Shown here one piece after another: positions 19,981-31,789 of a stretch of 64,000 nt of DNA (the first letter of the stretch is position 1; the number at the start of each line of letters is the position of its first letter). The position numbers and the translations under genes are program-made. Below the pieces are notes generated by a model. That model did no database searches. It saw only the letters and a list, made by a program, of their open reading frames with translations, and had not been told where the DNA came from. Source of the DNA: Holtermannia corniformis (Eukaryota; Basidiomycota; Tremellomycetes; Holtermanniales); the NCBI GenBank assembly GCA_001599935.1, contig BCIJ01000014.1, positions 469,510 through 533,509 of the forward strand. Reading direction: 5' to 3'.

Positions 19981-22407
19981 ATGCCGCAAACTCCACCCGA
20001 CCACTTGTGCTATCGCGTCCGATCACCCCTGGCGCCCGCTTCGCCGTCGTCCGGCCGCCTGCGCAAGATTGCACCCTGCCCCGTTCAAGTCCCTCGTCTA
20101 GTCTATCACCAAGCTACGGGCGCGCCTCAGCTCCGCCCGTACAAGCGCACCTCTGCCTTCACCGTCCCGTTCGAGTACACGAGCTGGGACGAGTGCCGTC
20201 CGGCCGATGTGCCAGAGAGCTACGCGGCCGATGGCGAGGCCATCTCGCCGACGGCAGCTCGACCCCTCGTGTCGCCGATCCAACACCTCTCGGGCCCGTT
20301 GACGCCCTCTGGCCCAGCATCTGTCGAGATGGGCCAGGTTGTGAGCTCTGATTGCTCGACTTCTACCTCGTCTAGGGGTCCAGAGCTCCGTCAAGCGCGC
20401 GACGACTCGTTGGCGGCGGAATCGTTTGCGACGTTTGGCGTTGGTCTTGGCCGACGGAGAAGTAGCGCTGTCAGTCGAGGAGACAGCGATGTCGATGGAT
20501 CTGATGCTTGGAGCTATTCCATCTCGGCCTATATTCGCTCGTCCGACTCGGAGGCAGAGGACCAAGGGGACGACGAGGCCTCGGTCCCACCTTCACCTGC
20601 ATTCGAGGTGGACAGGGACCAAGGCTATGCAGCGCGACCCATGAGTCCCAGCGCGTACTCGTCCCACTCGTCCCGACCCAGCACGGAACTGTATACCCCT
20701 CCACCTCACATGAAGCCACTTCCTAGTCCCCCTCGGGATTCAACCTACCTCGAGACACCGACAGGCAAGACGCCTCGTCGGCGCAAGAGGCGCACTTCAG
20801 CGCTCCAAGCTAGACACGTTCCCGATCCACTGCACATCCTCTCGTCTTCCGACGACCTGACGCTTGAAACGCTCGAGAGTGAACGTGGCTCTTTCGTCCT
20901 CGACGATGATGACCAGACCAAGATCGACATGGATACCGACTTCAGCGCCTCTTCTTGGGGAGGGAAGCAGACGCCGGCTCCGCTTGCTTTACCGCCGTAC
21001 CTGACTGCAAACCACCTTCCCGGCCCCGCTTCACCGAGCACCCCGACCTCATTCGTGTCGGTCGCACCGACAGAGTCGTCCACCGCTTCGTCTGTGCGAC
21101 TGAGGAGGTGCAGCGTAGAGGCCGTCGACGTCTGGATTGATCACGTCAGTGCGCTTGTGCATGCATTACCCCAGACTAAGACGCATATAGGAAGGCGGTC
21201 GTCCGATCCAAGCAAGATTACCCTTCACTCGAGGCCTTACACCAGAAACTTTCCGCAAGCGCGCTTGCAAAGCGCTCGAGTACAACGATGCCCTGGGACT
21301 GCCACCCGATGATGGCATCCTTCGCCCGTTCCAAGATACCGGCTGTTGGGAGTTTTCTCAGGAAATGGACGCACGGGAACGCTACCTTGTTCACCCTCAG
21401 GTAAGTATCTCGGGCTTGACTACGCATGGCATTCGCTGAGCCACAACAGGACATGCCCGTCTTACGCCGCGTAACGATTGGAGGCGATGAAAAGTACGAT
21501 TTTGTGTCCCGCCAGGCGACTCTGCAAGTATCCGCAAGCGGCGTCTTTGCCATCACGGGCGTCGAAGAGACTGGCAACCTCGAGTGGCAACTACAGTACC
21601 TGGTCACCAATCGGTGCTGTGACCGAACCGGCCGGCTGCTTCCCCACGAAAAGGTCGGTCACGCTTCGACTTGCGACACAGCCGACTGATCGATTGCCTC
21701 AGAGCATGACGCTCGTCGCCTTTCACTGCTCGCCAGACTTCTTTGCACCTCATCGGGCCAAAAAGGGCGTCATGCATGCCATCAAGAAAGGGCTCAGCTC
21801 CAGCATCCCATCGGCAAGAGTCGACCCGATCCGGATACTACCGACCTCTCCGACGGGCGAGATCATCCTGCCGCCTCGTCCACCGCCGGCTCCAACGCCA
21901 CTCACACCACTGCTGACACGCACGATCGGCTCATTCGCAAAAGCGGTTCGACCCCAGACACCAGCTACACCTCCGGAAGGGCAGCGCCGACCGCGCAGTC
22001 GAGCGCCCTCTGCGCACGGGGTCATCTTGGACGTCATCGCACTGACGTCTCGACGACGAGCCGCATCGCTCTCGCACAAGACGAGACCGTCGCAGAGCGG
22101 CACCGGGGACGAAGAGATACCCCCCGTACCTCCGCTTGACGACGCGTTCAAGATCGTCAACGCTCCATCTTTCGCAGCCATCCCACCGACGCCCGTCGAT
22201 GATGCGGCACACCCTTTTGCTACCAGCAGCCACCCTGAAGGCAACCCGTCCTCTTGGTTCAAAGGCCGAGGTCGAGGGAATTCATTGTCTTCCAGTCAAG
22301 GCTGGATCCGTAACGGTCTCACCCCGGCGAGCCGGCGACCTATACTCAAAAAGCGCCCATCCACAGCTGAACCCCTGTCGGGCGCGGTGAAGAAGTTTGG
22401 ATCTTGA
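19981..22407 (+). CDS. Large uncharacterised Ser/Pro-rich protein
   Basis: A long first exon from ATG 19981 (in-frame ATG also at 19858), then introns at about 21151-21190, 21400-21450 and 21654-21703, ending KKFGS at 22407; roughly 750 aa. The N-terminal half is disordered: Ser-, Pro- and acid-rich with TPTGKTPRRRKRRTSAL. A folded-looking middle follows, LTPETFRKRACKALEYNDAL and LRPFQDTGCWEFSQEMDARE. It continues with DMPVLRRVTIGGDEKYDFVS, ASGVFAITGVEETGNLEWQL and SMTLVAFHCSPDFFAPHRAK. The C-terminal ~220 residues are again low-complexity. I recognise no catalytic family; the compact middle likely represents a fungus-specific domain. No signal peptide or TM. Confidence 0.75.
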
Positions 22408-22505
22408 TCATTTCATTGGCATTCATTTTGTTGCATTGTAATTCGTACGCATACACCGCAAGCAAGCATTGTCATCTATCCATATATGTGATCACGCAAA
22501 TACCC

Positions 22506-24209
22506 TCAAGCTGGAGTCGCAACGCTGTCGATCGACGCGCGAACCTTGTCCATCTCCTCCTTTGTCGGCTCGTGATCGAAAACGACCGAGCCCTCGGGTG
22601 GTCCAGGCTTGGTCTCGACCGCTGGCGGGTCCGCCGAGGTGATGCTGAGTGCGTCGAGTTTGCTAGCGGTCTCGTTGGCGGTAGTAGACGCCGCTACGAG
22701 AGCCTTGCCATTCGGCACGTCGGTATTCGCGGGCGGTGCGGCAGATTTTGCCCCTGGGATGCCTTCAGCAGCAGCCTTGGCACCGTAACCAAGAGGCGGG
22801 ATGGTGAGGTTGCCGTCTTTGTCAACGCGGCGTCCGTCAGGGGTCTGGCCGAGTCAGTTTTGCCAGCATCTGCCAAAGTCACACACACCAAGTGACAAAA
22901 CCTATCGAGTCAGGATCAGAACGTATCAGAACGCGCTGATCGCCCCAACTTACTCGGTGACCGTCTTCCAGTAAGTCTTGTAGTTGTATTCAAAGTTGTA
23001 TGAGCCGCCAAACTCCTTGTCGAGATGAGCGGCTGGAACGAGCTCTGGGAGGTTTGGGTTGAAGCGCATCTGCTCGCTGTTGGATTACTGGAAGATTGGA
23101 AACCATATCACACACCTTGTCTCTTGTTACAGGATCCAGAAAGGGCGAGATGCCAGAGAAGAAGGCGTTGACCCACCATCTATCGAGTGTCAGCACTCGT
23201 CGAACAAGACTCTTCAGGTACTCACGGCATGCGAACCACGATAGCGCGGCCCATGCCTGACAGTGATTAGTGTCATCAGTAGTAGGGCCAGCCGACTCAC
23301 GTTCAACGTAGTGGTTCTGCAAGATGCCCAACACTTGCCGGGCGATGCTAATGGAAGGATTGGTTTGCGACGTCGCAGATGCATACTAGCAAATTCGTCA
23401 AAAGGGTTATCGACAGCCAGACCGTTGACGCACGTCCACGATGATGACGACTTGCTCTTGGTCGGGCGGCATGAAATCAATAGCGCGCTCTCTAGTCAAA
23501 GTGTGAGCGAGCTAGAGGACCGTGGGGCAGTTTCAATCACTCACAGATGGAAGATCAAGTGCCTAATCTGCCTCGGCGATCGCTCGGTATTCTCCCTGCC
23601 CGGACGCATATACAGAATCGGTCGCGCATCAGAATCAAAGCCCGTCAGGATACTGTTGGCCCGTCAGCTCGGCCCTATCAATCACCGCCAACGCACATCT
23701 TGCCCGTCTCAGCCTCAACGCCCACATCCTCCGGCGCAATCAGCTCGGGTTTGTACTCGCGCCGCCACTCGAGAGTGCCCTTGATCCGGTTCTTTGCGTC
23801 TGGGAGCTTCCATTTCGCGGCGCGCATGTACCGAGGGATACATCCTGGGTCTTTGAGGAAGCGCTGTTCCCACGGATAGTATTCGTCTGAGTCAGGCAGG
23901 GCAATTGATTGTGCGTACTGGATATCGGCCGGTCGTCAGCCTCGGCTCTGTGACGGTCAAGCTGGACGCACCTCGCGCAGTTGGTCGATCTATATCAAAC
24001 ACCTGGTCACTATGACTCTTGTTATCGCACCGCAAGAGACCCACCTTGGCGAGCTGACCGTCATCATACTTGTGTAGCTTTTTCGGCGCGCACCCCTCGG
24101 CCGGCACTGTTAGGATCTCGGACGTCGTTGGGCCCGCTTCGATGCTGGGCGCCTTTGAGCTCGCAGCCGACGAGCCCGACGACTTTGAAAACGATGAGAA
24201 GAAGGACAT
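22506..24209 (-). CDS. Sec14-like CRAL-TRIO lipid transfer protein (Pdr16/Pdr17 type)
   Basis: ATG 24209, MSFFSSFSKSSGSS. The CRAL-TRIO N module reads SDEYYPWEQRFLKDPGCIPR, then AAKWKLPDAKNRIKGTLEWR. The lipid-binding lobe includes ILTGFDSDARPILYMRPGRE, MPPDQEQVVIIVDYKKSSSS, LGILQNHYVERLGRAIVVRM and PWWVNAFFSGISPFLDPVTR, which match Pdr16/17 especially well. MRFNPNLPELVPAAHLDKEF, GGSYNYNFEYKTYWKTV and a disordered tail of ~100 residues follow. Role: phosphatidylinositol/sterol transfer at membrane contact sites. About nine short introns. It is convergent with the uncharacterised gene to the left (98 bp between stops). Confidence 0.88.
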
Positions 24210-24455
24210 GATGGTGTTGCTGAGGTGCACCACCACTTTCAGTCAGCTCGGGCCAACGTCACCGCCGGTCGCGTGGCGGTGGCGACGGCGCGGATCTCGG
24301 CTCGGCGCGGCGCCCGACGGACGGTTTAGCGCGCGCGTCGTACGAGTCGGACATGGCAGTCGCATACAAGATGACAGTGGTACAGTGAGGCCAAGAAGAC
24401 TATAGTGCTGCGATGAGACGACATGGATGCGAGATCGACAGTTGGGCGGTAGAGA

Positions 24456-25994
24456 TCAGAGTTGTTGGACTAGGCAAAGTGTCAGCTGCGCCCTAGTCGT
24501 TCCGAACTTGGCACTCACTTTGAGCAATGAGGAACTGCTTTTCGTCCTATCAGGTGCATCAGTGTCAGTACGTAGGCCAGCCACGTCAGCTCATCACCCA
24601 CATTGAATTGCTCGTCTATTTCCGGCCACGACGTCAACTTGCACTCCGGTCCAGCACAACTTGACGCACCATCCTTGTCATTGTGAAAGTCTTTCAAGAA
24701 CGTCAGCAGCCGATCCTTGTTCCGCCGGAGGATGCTCGCAATCTGCGGCGGCTTGTTTGGGTTGGCCACAAACACCTGTGCCGCTCAGCCCGCGCCCAGC
24801 CAGAGACCCGGCCACCAACCTTGAACACGTGAAACGCTTCAAACTGAATGTTCCGGCTGCGATCCCGCAACATGTTCATCATCATCTTGAGGTTCGCCTC
24901 GGACGCAATGTAGCGCGTCATGATGCTATAGTTTGCGCGGTCGAGCAGGATCTCGCCTAGCAGCTTGAGTGATTGGCGTTTTGTCACGTAGTTGCTCGAG
25001 AGGACGAGGGTGGTATATGTGTTGAAGAACTGGTGGTCACGTCAGTCGATCAAGCTTGAACACGGTTGGAAACGTACGCGCTCGTAGTTGGTCTCGAGGT
25101 AGGTGGCGACCATCGGTTTATGCCGTGTCAGTGTTTCCTGTCGCGGCATTGTCAGGATCGGTGATTTGAAGAGCGCAATGACCGACCTTCATGTTGGCAA
25201 ACGCATCACACGAGATCCCAAACGTCGTGTTCTCAATGTACCCCGGGAACGTGTAGAAGCTGGCTGGTATCAGCCGTGTTCCTGGGTCCAGCGATGACCC
25301 ACTGATCCGAGTGCAGCAGCAACCGCGCCAAGGGCTCATGCCGCAGCATCTCCTTCAAGATCATGCCCGTGTTCAACGCGATATCCGGGTTCGCGTACCT
25401 AATCCAGCCAGAGATCAGCACCGTCTCGTCATCACTCGGCTCGTACAGACCCTTTGAGCGCCGTGAAGACAATCTCTGGTTTTTTCGAAATGTAGTCGAC
25501 CGTCGGCGAGCGCGAGCCAATCTGTCGTCTGAGCAGCACGTTGAAGATCTGTGAGACGTCTTTGCGAGCCTGCATGATGACAAATCAGTAGGGGCTGAAA
25601 GGGGTCTGCCCACGTACCTCGAATTCGAGTTTGCCGAGATGGAGGATGAAGAGGTAGAGGACGTCTTGCGAGTAGGCTTCGTTGGCTAGCTGGGTTGTTG
25701 CTTCGGCTGATGGCTCGCTGTCTGGTTCTCCGACGAGGAGCGTCTTGATCGCCGCCAGTGTCTTTGAAACATCTTCGTTGATCTGCGGGTGTTTGTGTCA
25801 GTCTACGACAGCTGCAGATGTCCCGTGTGGTGGGAACAGCCGGTACAGCTGTTCCGCCCCCCACCTATGTATCTGTGTCAGCTCACCCTCTTGCGACCCT
25901 CGCCGGCACCGGCCTGATCCAGCTTGACCAGGCCATCTCGCAAGCTCCGTACGAGCTCTGGCGGCGTCCTCGTCTTCTTTGCAAAAAAGTTCAT
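24456..25994 (-). CDS. HYM1: Mo25/Hym1 scaffold protein
   Basis: ATG 25994: [20 protein letters not shown], then [20 protein letters not shown] and [20 protein letters not shown]. Next are [40 protein letters not shown] and [24 protein letters not shown] helical repeats, and [20 protein letters not shown]. The last exon gives QFLIAQIQQL and stop at 24456, the expected family end. Mo25 folds as armadillo-like helices and activates Ste20/germinal-centre kinases. In fungi it works in the RAM/MOR morphogenesis network. Length (~340 aa) is standard. Confidence 0.92.
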
Positions 25995-26409
25995 CCCACC
26001 CTCACACTGTCGAGTTGGTGGGCTGGCGTGGCCGAGGTCAAGATGAGGATTCGAGGGAAGGAGGTGCACGACAGGGGTAGAGTTTACTGTGGCCGGTGGA
26101 GCTCGTGATGCGTCCGCGAGCTTGGATTGGGATTCGAATGAAGCTGGGGACGTATGACGTGCAGTCTGTAGCGCTTTGCACCACTCCAAGTCGCTGTGTG
26201 ACTGTACTTTGCCTTTGCCGATGACAGGGATCCGTCTACCTAGGCTGCTGTGGCCGTGCAGACTGTCGCGACCCGCCACCGACAATGTGCCACGTGCGGA
26301 CGCGCATGGATTACGTAATCACTCGACAATCGCCACCACTCGGCCCCGAGCGAAGCCTTGTCTTTCCACTTGGCATAGCACTGCGAGAACACGGTGACAG
26401 CGCGGCAGC
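25995..26409. promoter_or_regulatory. Divergent Mo25/Vti1 promoter with CACGTG
   Basis: 415-bp gap between divergent ATGs. CACGTG occurs at 26291-26296 (CCACGTGC), 114 bp upstream of the Vti1 ATG. No gene supported inside; weak frames lack splice or motif support. Confidence 0.4.
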
Positions 26410-27456
26410 ATGGACAACTCTCCAACGTACGTGCATCAACACTGCGGCAGGTCATGAGATCTCGTCAGAACAGTCGCCTCGGAACGCAGCTTGGCGGTGC
26501 AACACCCGTGCGCAGCTCGCTGACTCTCTTTACTATAGCGCCCTGTTTGAGAACTATGACGAAGACTTCAAGCAGCTCCTGGTGAGCCTCAAGCAGAAGC
26601 TCGACGAGGTGAAAGAGTTGAAAGGAGGTGCGCAGAACCTCTCGTGTTTCATGTAGGGCGCTGACTCTGTTCGCCAGAGGGCCTCAAGGCGTCATTGCGG
26701 CGTGTTGCAGACGAGCTCGATGAGGCAGAGGAGATTGTGTGTACCGGACAATGACCGTGACAGTGGCAGTGCGGATGCCTGACCGCGCTGTAGATCTCAC
26801 AGATGGAGGTCGAGCTGCCGTCGATGCCGGCCTCGATCCGGCCAACGTACCAGAACCGGCTGCAGACGTCCAAGCAGGGCCTCGACAGAGTCAAAAAGAC
26901 ACTGGTGTGTTTGGTTATCAGTAAGCCAACGTTGAGAGCTCATCGTGTACAGCGCGAAATCCGACAAGACGCTCAGCGAGCCGAACTGCTCGGCGGCGCA
27001 CACGGCGGCGATCCAAGCCAATTGGATGACCCGTACTCTGACAACTTCAACCAGCGGACCCGACTGCTCGCTGGTACGGAGCGATTGCAGGACGGTAGCA
27101 AGCGGCTGGCGAATGCGCACCAGATCGCGCTCGAGACCGAGGATGTGGGAGCGGACATTTTGCGTAATCTCAGAGGCCAGAGGGAGCAGATTGAGCACGC
27201 GCGGGACTCGGTGGGCTCCTTGGACGGACTCTTGAGCGTCTACTGATCTCGCAGCTCGTTCAAGCGGATTCGTCGATTGATCGCGCGGCCGGCACACTCA
27301 AGAAGATGATCTTCCGGTCCGTGACCGCACTTCCATTTCAACACAGACTGATCCACATCCTTGCACAGCATGTACCAACAGCGCTTTGTCACGGGCGGGA
27401 TCATTGCCATTCTGGTCCTGCTCATCTTCATTGTGCTCTGGAGCAAGTTTACGTGA
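26410..27456 (+). CDS. VTI1: v-SNARE Vti1
   Basis: Exon 1 encodes MDNSP only; the first intron is 112 nt (26427-26538), with several ~50-nt introns after. N-terminal Habc-like region: ALFENYDEDFKQLLVSLKQK, then RVADELDEAEEIISQMEVEL and TYQNRLQTSKQGLDRVKKTL. The SNARE motif includes DGSKRLANAHQIALETEDVG and ADILRNLRGQREQIEHARDS, with the zero-layer Gln in LRGQREQ. It ends with a C-terminal anchor GGIIAILVLLIFIVLWSKFT. Role: Qb-SNARE in Golgi-to-endosome/vacuole and intra-Golgi fusion. Length ~220 aa is normal. Confidence 0.93.
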
Positions 27457-27792
27457 TCTCACTCGGCGTTGTATATTGTACGTGATGAATCCAGTCTCCT
27501 CCAACCGCCGACTCTATTTGCTTGCTCTGCGCCGAGCCTACCAGGCGACCTCGCCAATGAGCGCGTAAAGGACTGCTGGTTTCTGGCGTGGTTGGCCAAA
27601 GGACGCAATCAGCTTGAAACCGTCTCATCCGACGGCTTTCCTTTCACCCCGCTGCGACTGCCATCCCTTGTTTCCGAGCGCCTTGGCGCTCCGTTCCCAC
27701 CGCGACAAGTACACCTCCGGTCATGGCACCGCCTGTAGCCTGCGCCTCGGTCCTGGTTGCTCCGCACGCACACACTCGTTGGTCCGAGCCCA
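27457..27792. other. Intergenic between two co-directional genes
   Basis: 336 bp holding the Vti1 3' end and the protease promoter. No gene or striking motif seen. Confidence 0.4.
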
Positions 27793-29707
27793 ATGCTCGC
27801 ATTCACTCTTCAGCGCACGGCCGGCCCGTCGCTCATCTACGTCTCTCTAGCCCTGTTCGCGTCGTTGACGACGCTCGTGCACGCAGCGGCACTCGACCGC
27901 CGAATCATCGATCACTTTAATCATGTCGAATCACCGATCCCAACACCAGCAAAAGCCCGCAGGTCGTCTTCGGGCACGATCACGGTCCCGATGGGCAAGC
28001 GCGTGATCGCGGGTACGGAACGGTTGAACGCGCCCGAGGGGCACTCGAAGCGCGATCTCGAGACGGGATCCGGAACGTGGCATTTCCACGATTCGAGGTC
28101 GTATGCACAAAGTCTCGGCCAGGGCCATTCGTTTTCGCGACGAAGGCCCGCACCGCGCACCCAGCAGATCTATCGCCGGAACGAGCTCCGTCCTCGAGAG
28201 ACGGAAACCAACACGGTCACGGCTCCACTGCCGACCGAAACCGTCTCGGTATCGGCCGTCGGTGATCTCAAGATCCCGTTGCTGTGGAACGACCTGGCGT
28301 ACGTTGTCGACTTTAGCTTTGGCGACGAGCACAACTTTCCTCTTCAAGTTGATACGGGCTCGGCGAACACTTGGGTCGCGCTTGGGTCCTGCGAGGTATG
28401 CAATCAAGTGCAGATGAAGGCGCTGTGGAACTTTAACGGCACGGATGATTGCTGGGGATTGACGTATGGTGCGTTTGCTCGCGCTGTTCGCACTCAATCT
28501 TTTACTGATGCGGCGTCTCACAGGCGCTGGCAAGGCCAGCGGGTGCTTTGGCACAGGCAACGTCGGCTTCAATGGCTTCCAAATCGAAAACTATAAATTC
28601 TTCGGTGTAGCGTTCATCGATGCGCATTTTGCCCAGTTCCCGTGGATGAGTGGGATCTGGGGTGTCGGCATGACGGTCGGTCGTCGCCCAGATGGACGAC
28701 GCACGCGCTGACAGACGTGTTATCAGGGCTTGACGGCGGACGGGAACCCAACCATCATCGACGCTTTGCTTGGTACAGGCGCAATCACAAACCCGGAGAT
28801 TGGGTTTTGGCTGCCTTCAACTGGACAAAGTATGTTTGTCTTGTTTCAATGTATTGTAGCTCACGAGCTGCAGGCGAGATGACGATCGGAGGTGCCGACC
28901 CGTCAGTCGTTGTTGCTTTCGTGTGCGCGGATGAGTGCTCACATGTCACGCAGGTCACGCTGGGACGAGTCGACGGGTGTAACACTTCCGAACACTAATG
29001 CTCGACGCGGCTTCTACAGCGTCACGCTCCAAGATGTCTCGATCAACTCGACCGACATTGGGCTCGGAGAGCGGGACGTGATCTTGGACACGGGGCGAGT
29101 CGGACCCTGATCATACATGAGAGCATGCGCTGACAGGTTGCAGATCGACGTTCATCAACGGTCCAGCAGCGGTACGTGATGCCCGACTCTATTGCGTCTT
29201 AGCTGACACAGCCTCAGGATCTCGAAAAGATCTTTGGCGCTCTCATCGGCCGTGAGCCCGACTGGTGGGAGTCTCCCGACGGCACGCGCCGAGTCTACAT
29301 CATTCCTTGTGGCCCACAGAACGGGGACTTTTATCCTATCAAATGGAAGTATGGCGGCAAAGAGTTCCCTATGCACTACGCCAGCCTCGTGTGCGTACCT
29401 CTGCATCTCGTCGGGCAATAGGTCGCTGACTAGAATCAGGTCAAACTCGATTAGCGAAGGTAGTGATCAGTGCTATGTGGCTGCGAGTGGTTCGGTCGGT
29501 GAGTCACATGCGGCGTTCTCGGACCGCGCGCTAAAGTCGTTGAACAGGCGAAAAAGCGCGCTGGATCATTGGCGACCGGTTCCTGCACAACGTCAGTCCC
29601 TTGCCTGGTGGCGCTGAATACCGTGCTGAATCAGAACGCAGGTGTACCACACCGTCAACGTCAAGACTGGTGAAGTCCGCATGTCCCAAGTCAAGAGTGC
29701 AACATAG
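27793..29707 (+). CDS. Secreted pepsin-family aspartic protease
   Basis: ATG 27793; signal peptide around SLIYVSLALFASLTTLVHA. A basic propeptide of ~130 residues follows, with dibasic sites (SKRD, SRRRPAPR, IYRRNE). Both catalytic aspartates are seen: VDTGSANTWV and LDTGSTFINGP. Supporting motifs are SGIWGVGMTGL, EIGFWLPSTGQ and EMTIGGADPS. It has about seven short introns and ends EVRMSQVKSAT. Role: extracellular or vacuolar acid protease of family A1; substrate specificity is not inferable. No C-terminal GPI or TM segment is visible, so release rather than anchoring is likely. Stop is convergent with the GPD gene (100 bp). Confidence 0.9.
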
Positions 29708-29806
29708 TACGGATATAGCAGGTAGAGGACATTATGGATACTCTGTGGAAAGTACACTTGACGACGTTGTTGCATCTATACACACCCATCCACACATAGC
29801 CCGAGC

Positions 29807-31525
29807 TCAAAGCGTCTCACTGAGCGACTCGACGTCGCGGCCCTCCCACGAGATCTCGTACACGGTCTTGAAGAGTGGGTAAGCGTCTTCACGATTGCGC
29901 GCCTTGAGGAAGTTGTGAATCTCCTTGGCCTGGTTGGATATCAGTATTGCGCATCACAATAGGTGCACGCGCAACGCACAGTGTAGATGCCTTGCAGCTC
30001 TGCAGCAGGTCAGCAACTGGCTGCAGAAACATAACTCGGTATGCTACGCACTTTGACCGTGGAGCATCTCCTCCTCAAGCACGTCGAATGGCTGCGAGCT
30101 GCATTAGAACCCGCCAAACTCGCAGAAGCGCGGCACTCACCTTGCCAGTGGTCACAAATGCCTCGGCGCACTTGCGGTTACGGCCGCCAAGACCTGTTGT
30201 TCGACAACATCAGCGGCGAACCGCGTCCAAAAGTCACCCCGCGCTCACACGTCGTGATGAGATCAGCAACACCGGCAGATTCCTGCAGGAACGTGTCTGG
30301 TTTGACGTCGGTGAAGAACTCTTCGGTAAAGTGCTTCATCTCGAGCAGGCCGATGCGCATGATGGCAGCTATGAGACTGTAAGTATGCTGCGAGATATTA
30401 GGAGGCAGACGGACCCTTGGAGTTGTCGCCCCATTTCAAACCGTCGTTAAAGCCGGCAGCGACGGCAACAATGTTCTTGAGTGCACCGCACAGGCTGACA
30501 CCGGCGACCTGAACACACCAGTGATCAGCACGAGCGAGAGGATCACGACCAGACCCAGAAACTCGCATCATCAATGATCTGCACCCTGAACTTTGCAGTA
30601 GCTATCCTCGTCAGCCGATGAACGATTCAAGTCAACAGGAATGACACGCACCGAACAGCTTCTGCCACATCTCGCCGTCCTCCTTGGTCCGGTAGCCAAT
30701 CGTCGTCTCCGAAAAGCGGTCGCTTGCGACCTCTTGGGCAATGTTGGCGCCGGAGAGGGCCGAGCAGCGGACCCCAAGCTTCTGCTCGATCACATCGGCA
30801 AAGATGTGGATCTCGGAGCCATGGACGTCGACGCCCTATGTGCAATGGTCAGACTCAACCGGTACAAGTCGCACAGGGCTGACCTTGATCAATGAGATAG
30901 CCTTGGCTCCCTTCTGCACCTTGCCTTCAAGCTGCTTCAATGTCGAGCCGAGGACTACGACTGATCAGTACAAAGTGCGAGCATGGCCGCTCGGGGACTC
31001 ACACTGGTGAGGCAGAACAAAGACGAGCGCTGTTGCGTCCTTGACGACATCGCTGAGATTCGGGTTCGCAACGAGGTTCTCGGGCAGCTTGATGTCGGGA
31101 AGGTACTTTTTGCTGGACACGGAGCTTGCGTCAGTTGAAGCTTGTGGCAGGCAAGCAACGGACATACTTTTCGTGTTCGGTGTTGATGATCTCGGTCAAT
31201 TTCTTGCCCTCGAACTGGGATCATCAGCCGGACATACTCAAGGTTATCGGAGCATCAGCGAACCTCCTCCTCAAAGACGTAGAATGGGACATGCTCCTCA
31301 AACCTGTCCGAATGCTGCTTGACGTTCAACCCTACTTTAGCATCAGCGCACGGACAGTGTCAGCTCGGCACCGGGACATGGGACGCACCAGCCAGACGAC
31401 CGATAGCTGAGCCCCTGTAGCATTATTAGCCCTGCTTCCGACGCCGTGCTCGCTTGCAGCTCGACAAACTCATGCATGACTTACCAATTCCCCGAACCGA
31501 TGATTGCGACCTTTTCCTTGGCCAT
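29807..31525 (-). CDS. GPD1: NAD-dependent glycerol-3-phosphate dehydrogenase
   Basis: ATG 31525 gives [20 protein letters not shown], the NAD-binding GxGxxG fold. Then [41 protein letters not shown] and [20 protein letters not shown]. The substrate domain has [20 protein letters not shown] and [20 protein letters not shown] (catalytic Lys in CGALKN) and [20 protein letters not shown]. It ends [16 protein letters not shown]. Converts dihydroxyacetone phosphate to glycerol-3-phosphate, for osmoadaptation, redox balance and lipid synthesis. An in-frame basic extension is open upstream of the ATG (see findings). First intron is about 70 nt; eight or so introns in all. Confidence 0.93.
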
Positions 31526-31789
31526 GCTGCTGTACGCTCTTGATCCGATTGTACGAGTGATGATGGGCGCTGACCGTCCGAGCGTACTGTAGAGTAGAGA
31601 CGGAATGGTGAGTATGAGCTCGCGCTGGCGGCTAGCAAGAGCGCGGTGAGGGATGCTGGGGCGACTGCCGATCTCCACGTCATGACATGTGGGGATGAGC
31701 ACGGACATGGCTTTAACCGGTCCAAGCGTCGCGCTCATGTTTGCCAGAGGATGCATCTGCTCGACACCCACAGCATGACCGTACACCAT

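Noticed and set aside
19715..21083. Minus-strand frames at 19.7-21.1 kb
   Set aside because: Antisense to the oxygenase and the large uncharacterised gene; composition is a mirror of their codon bias.
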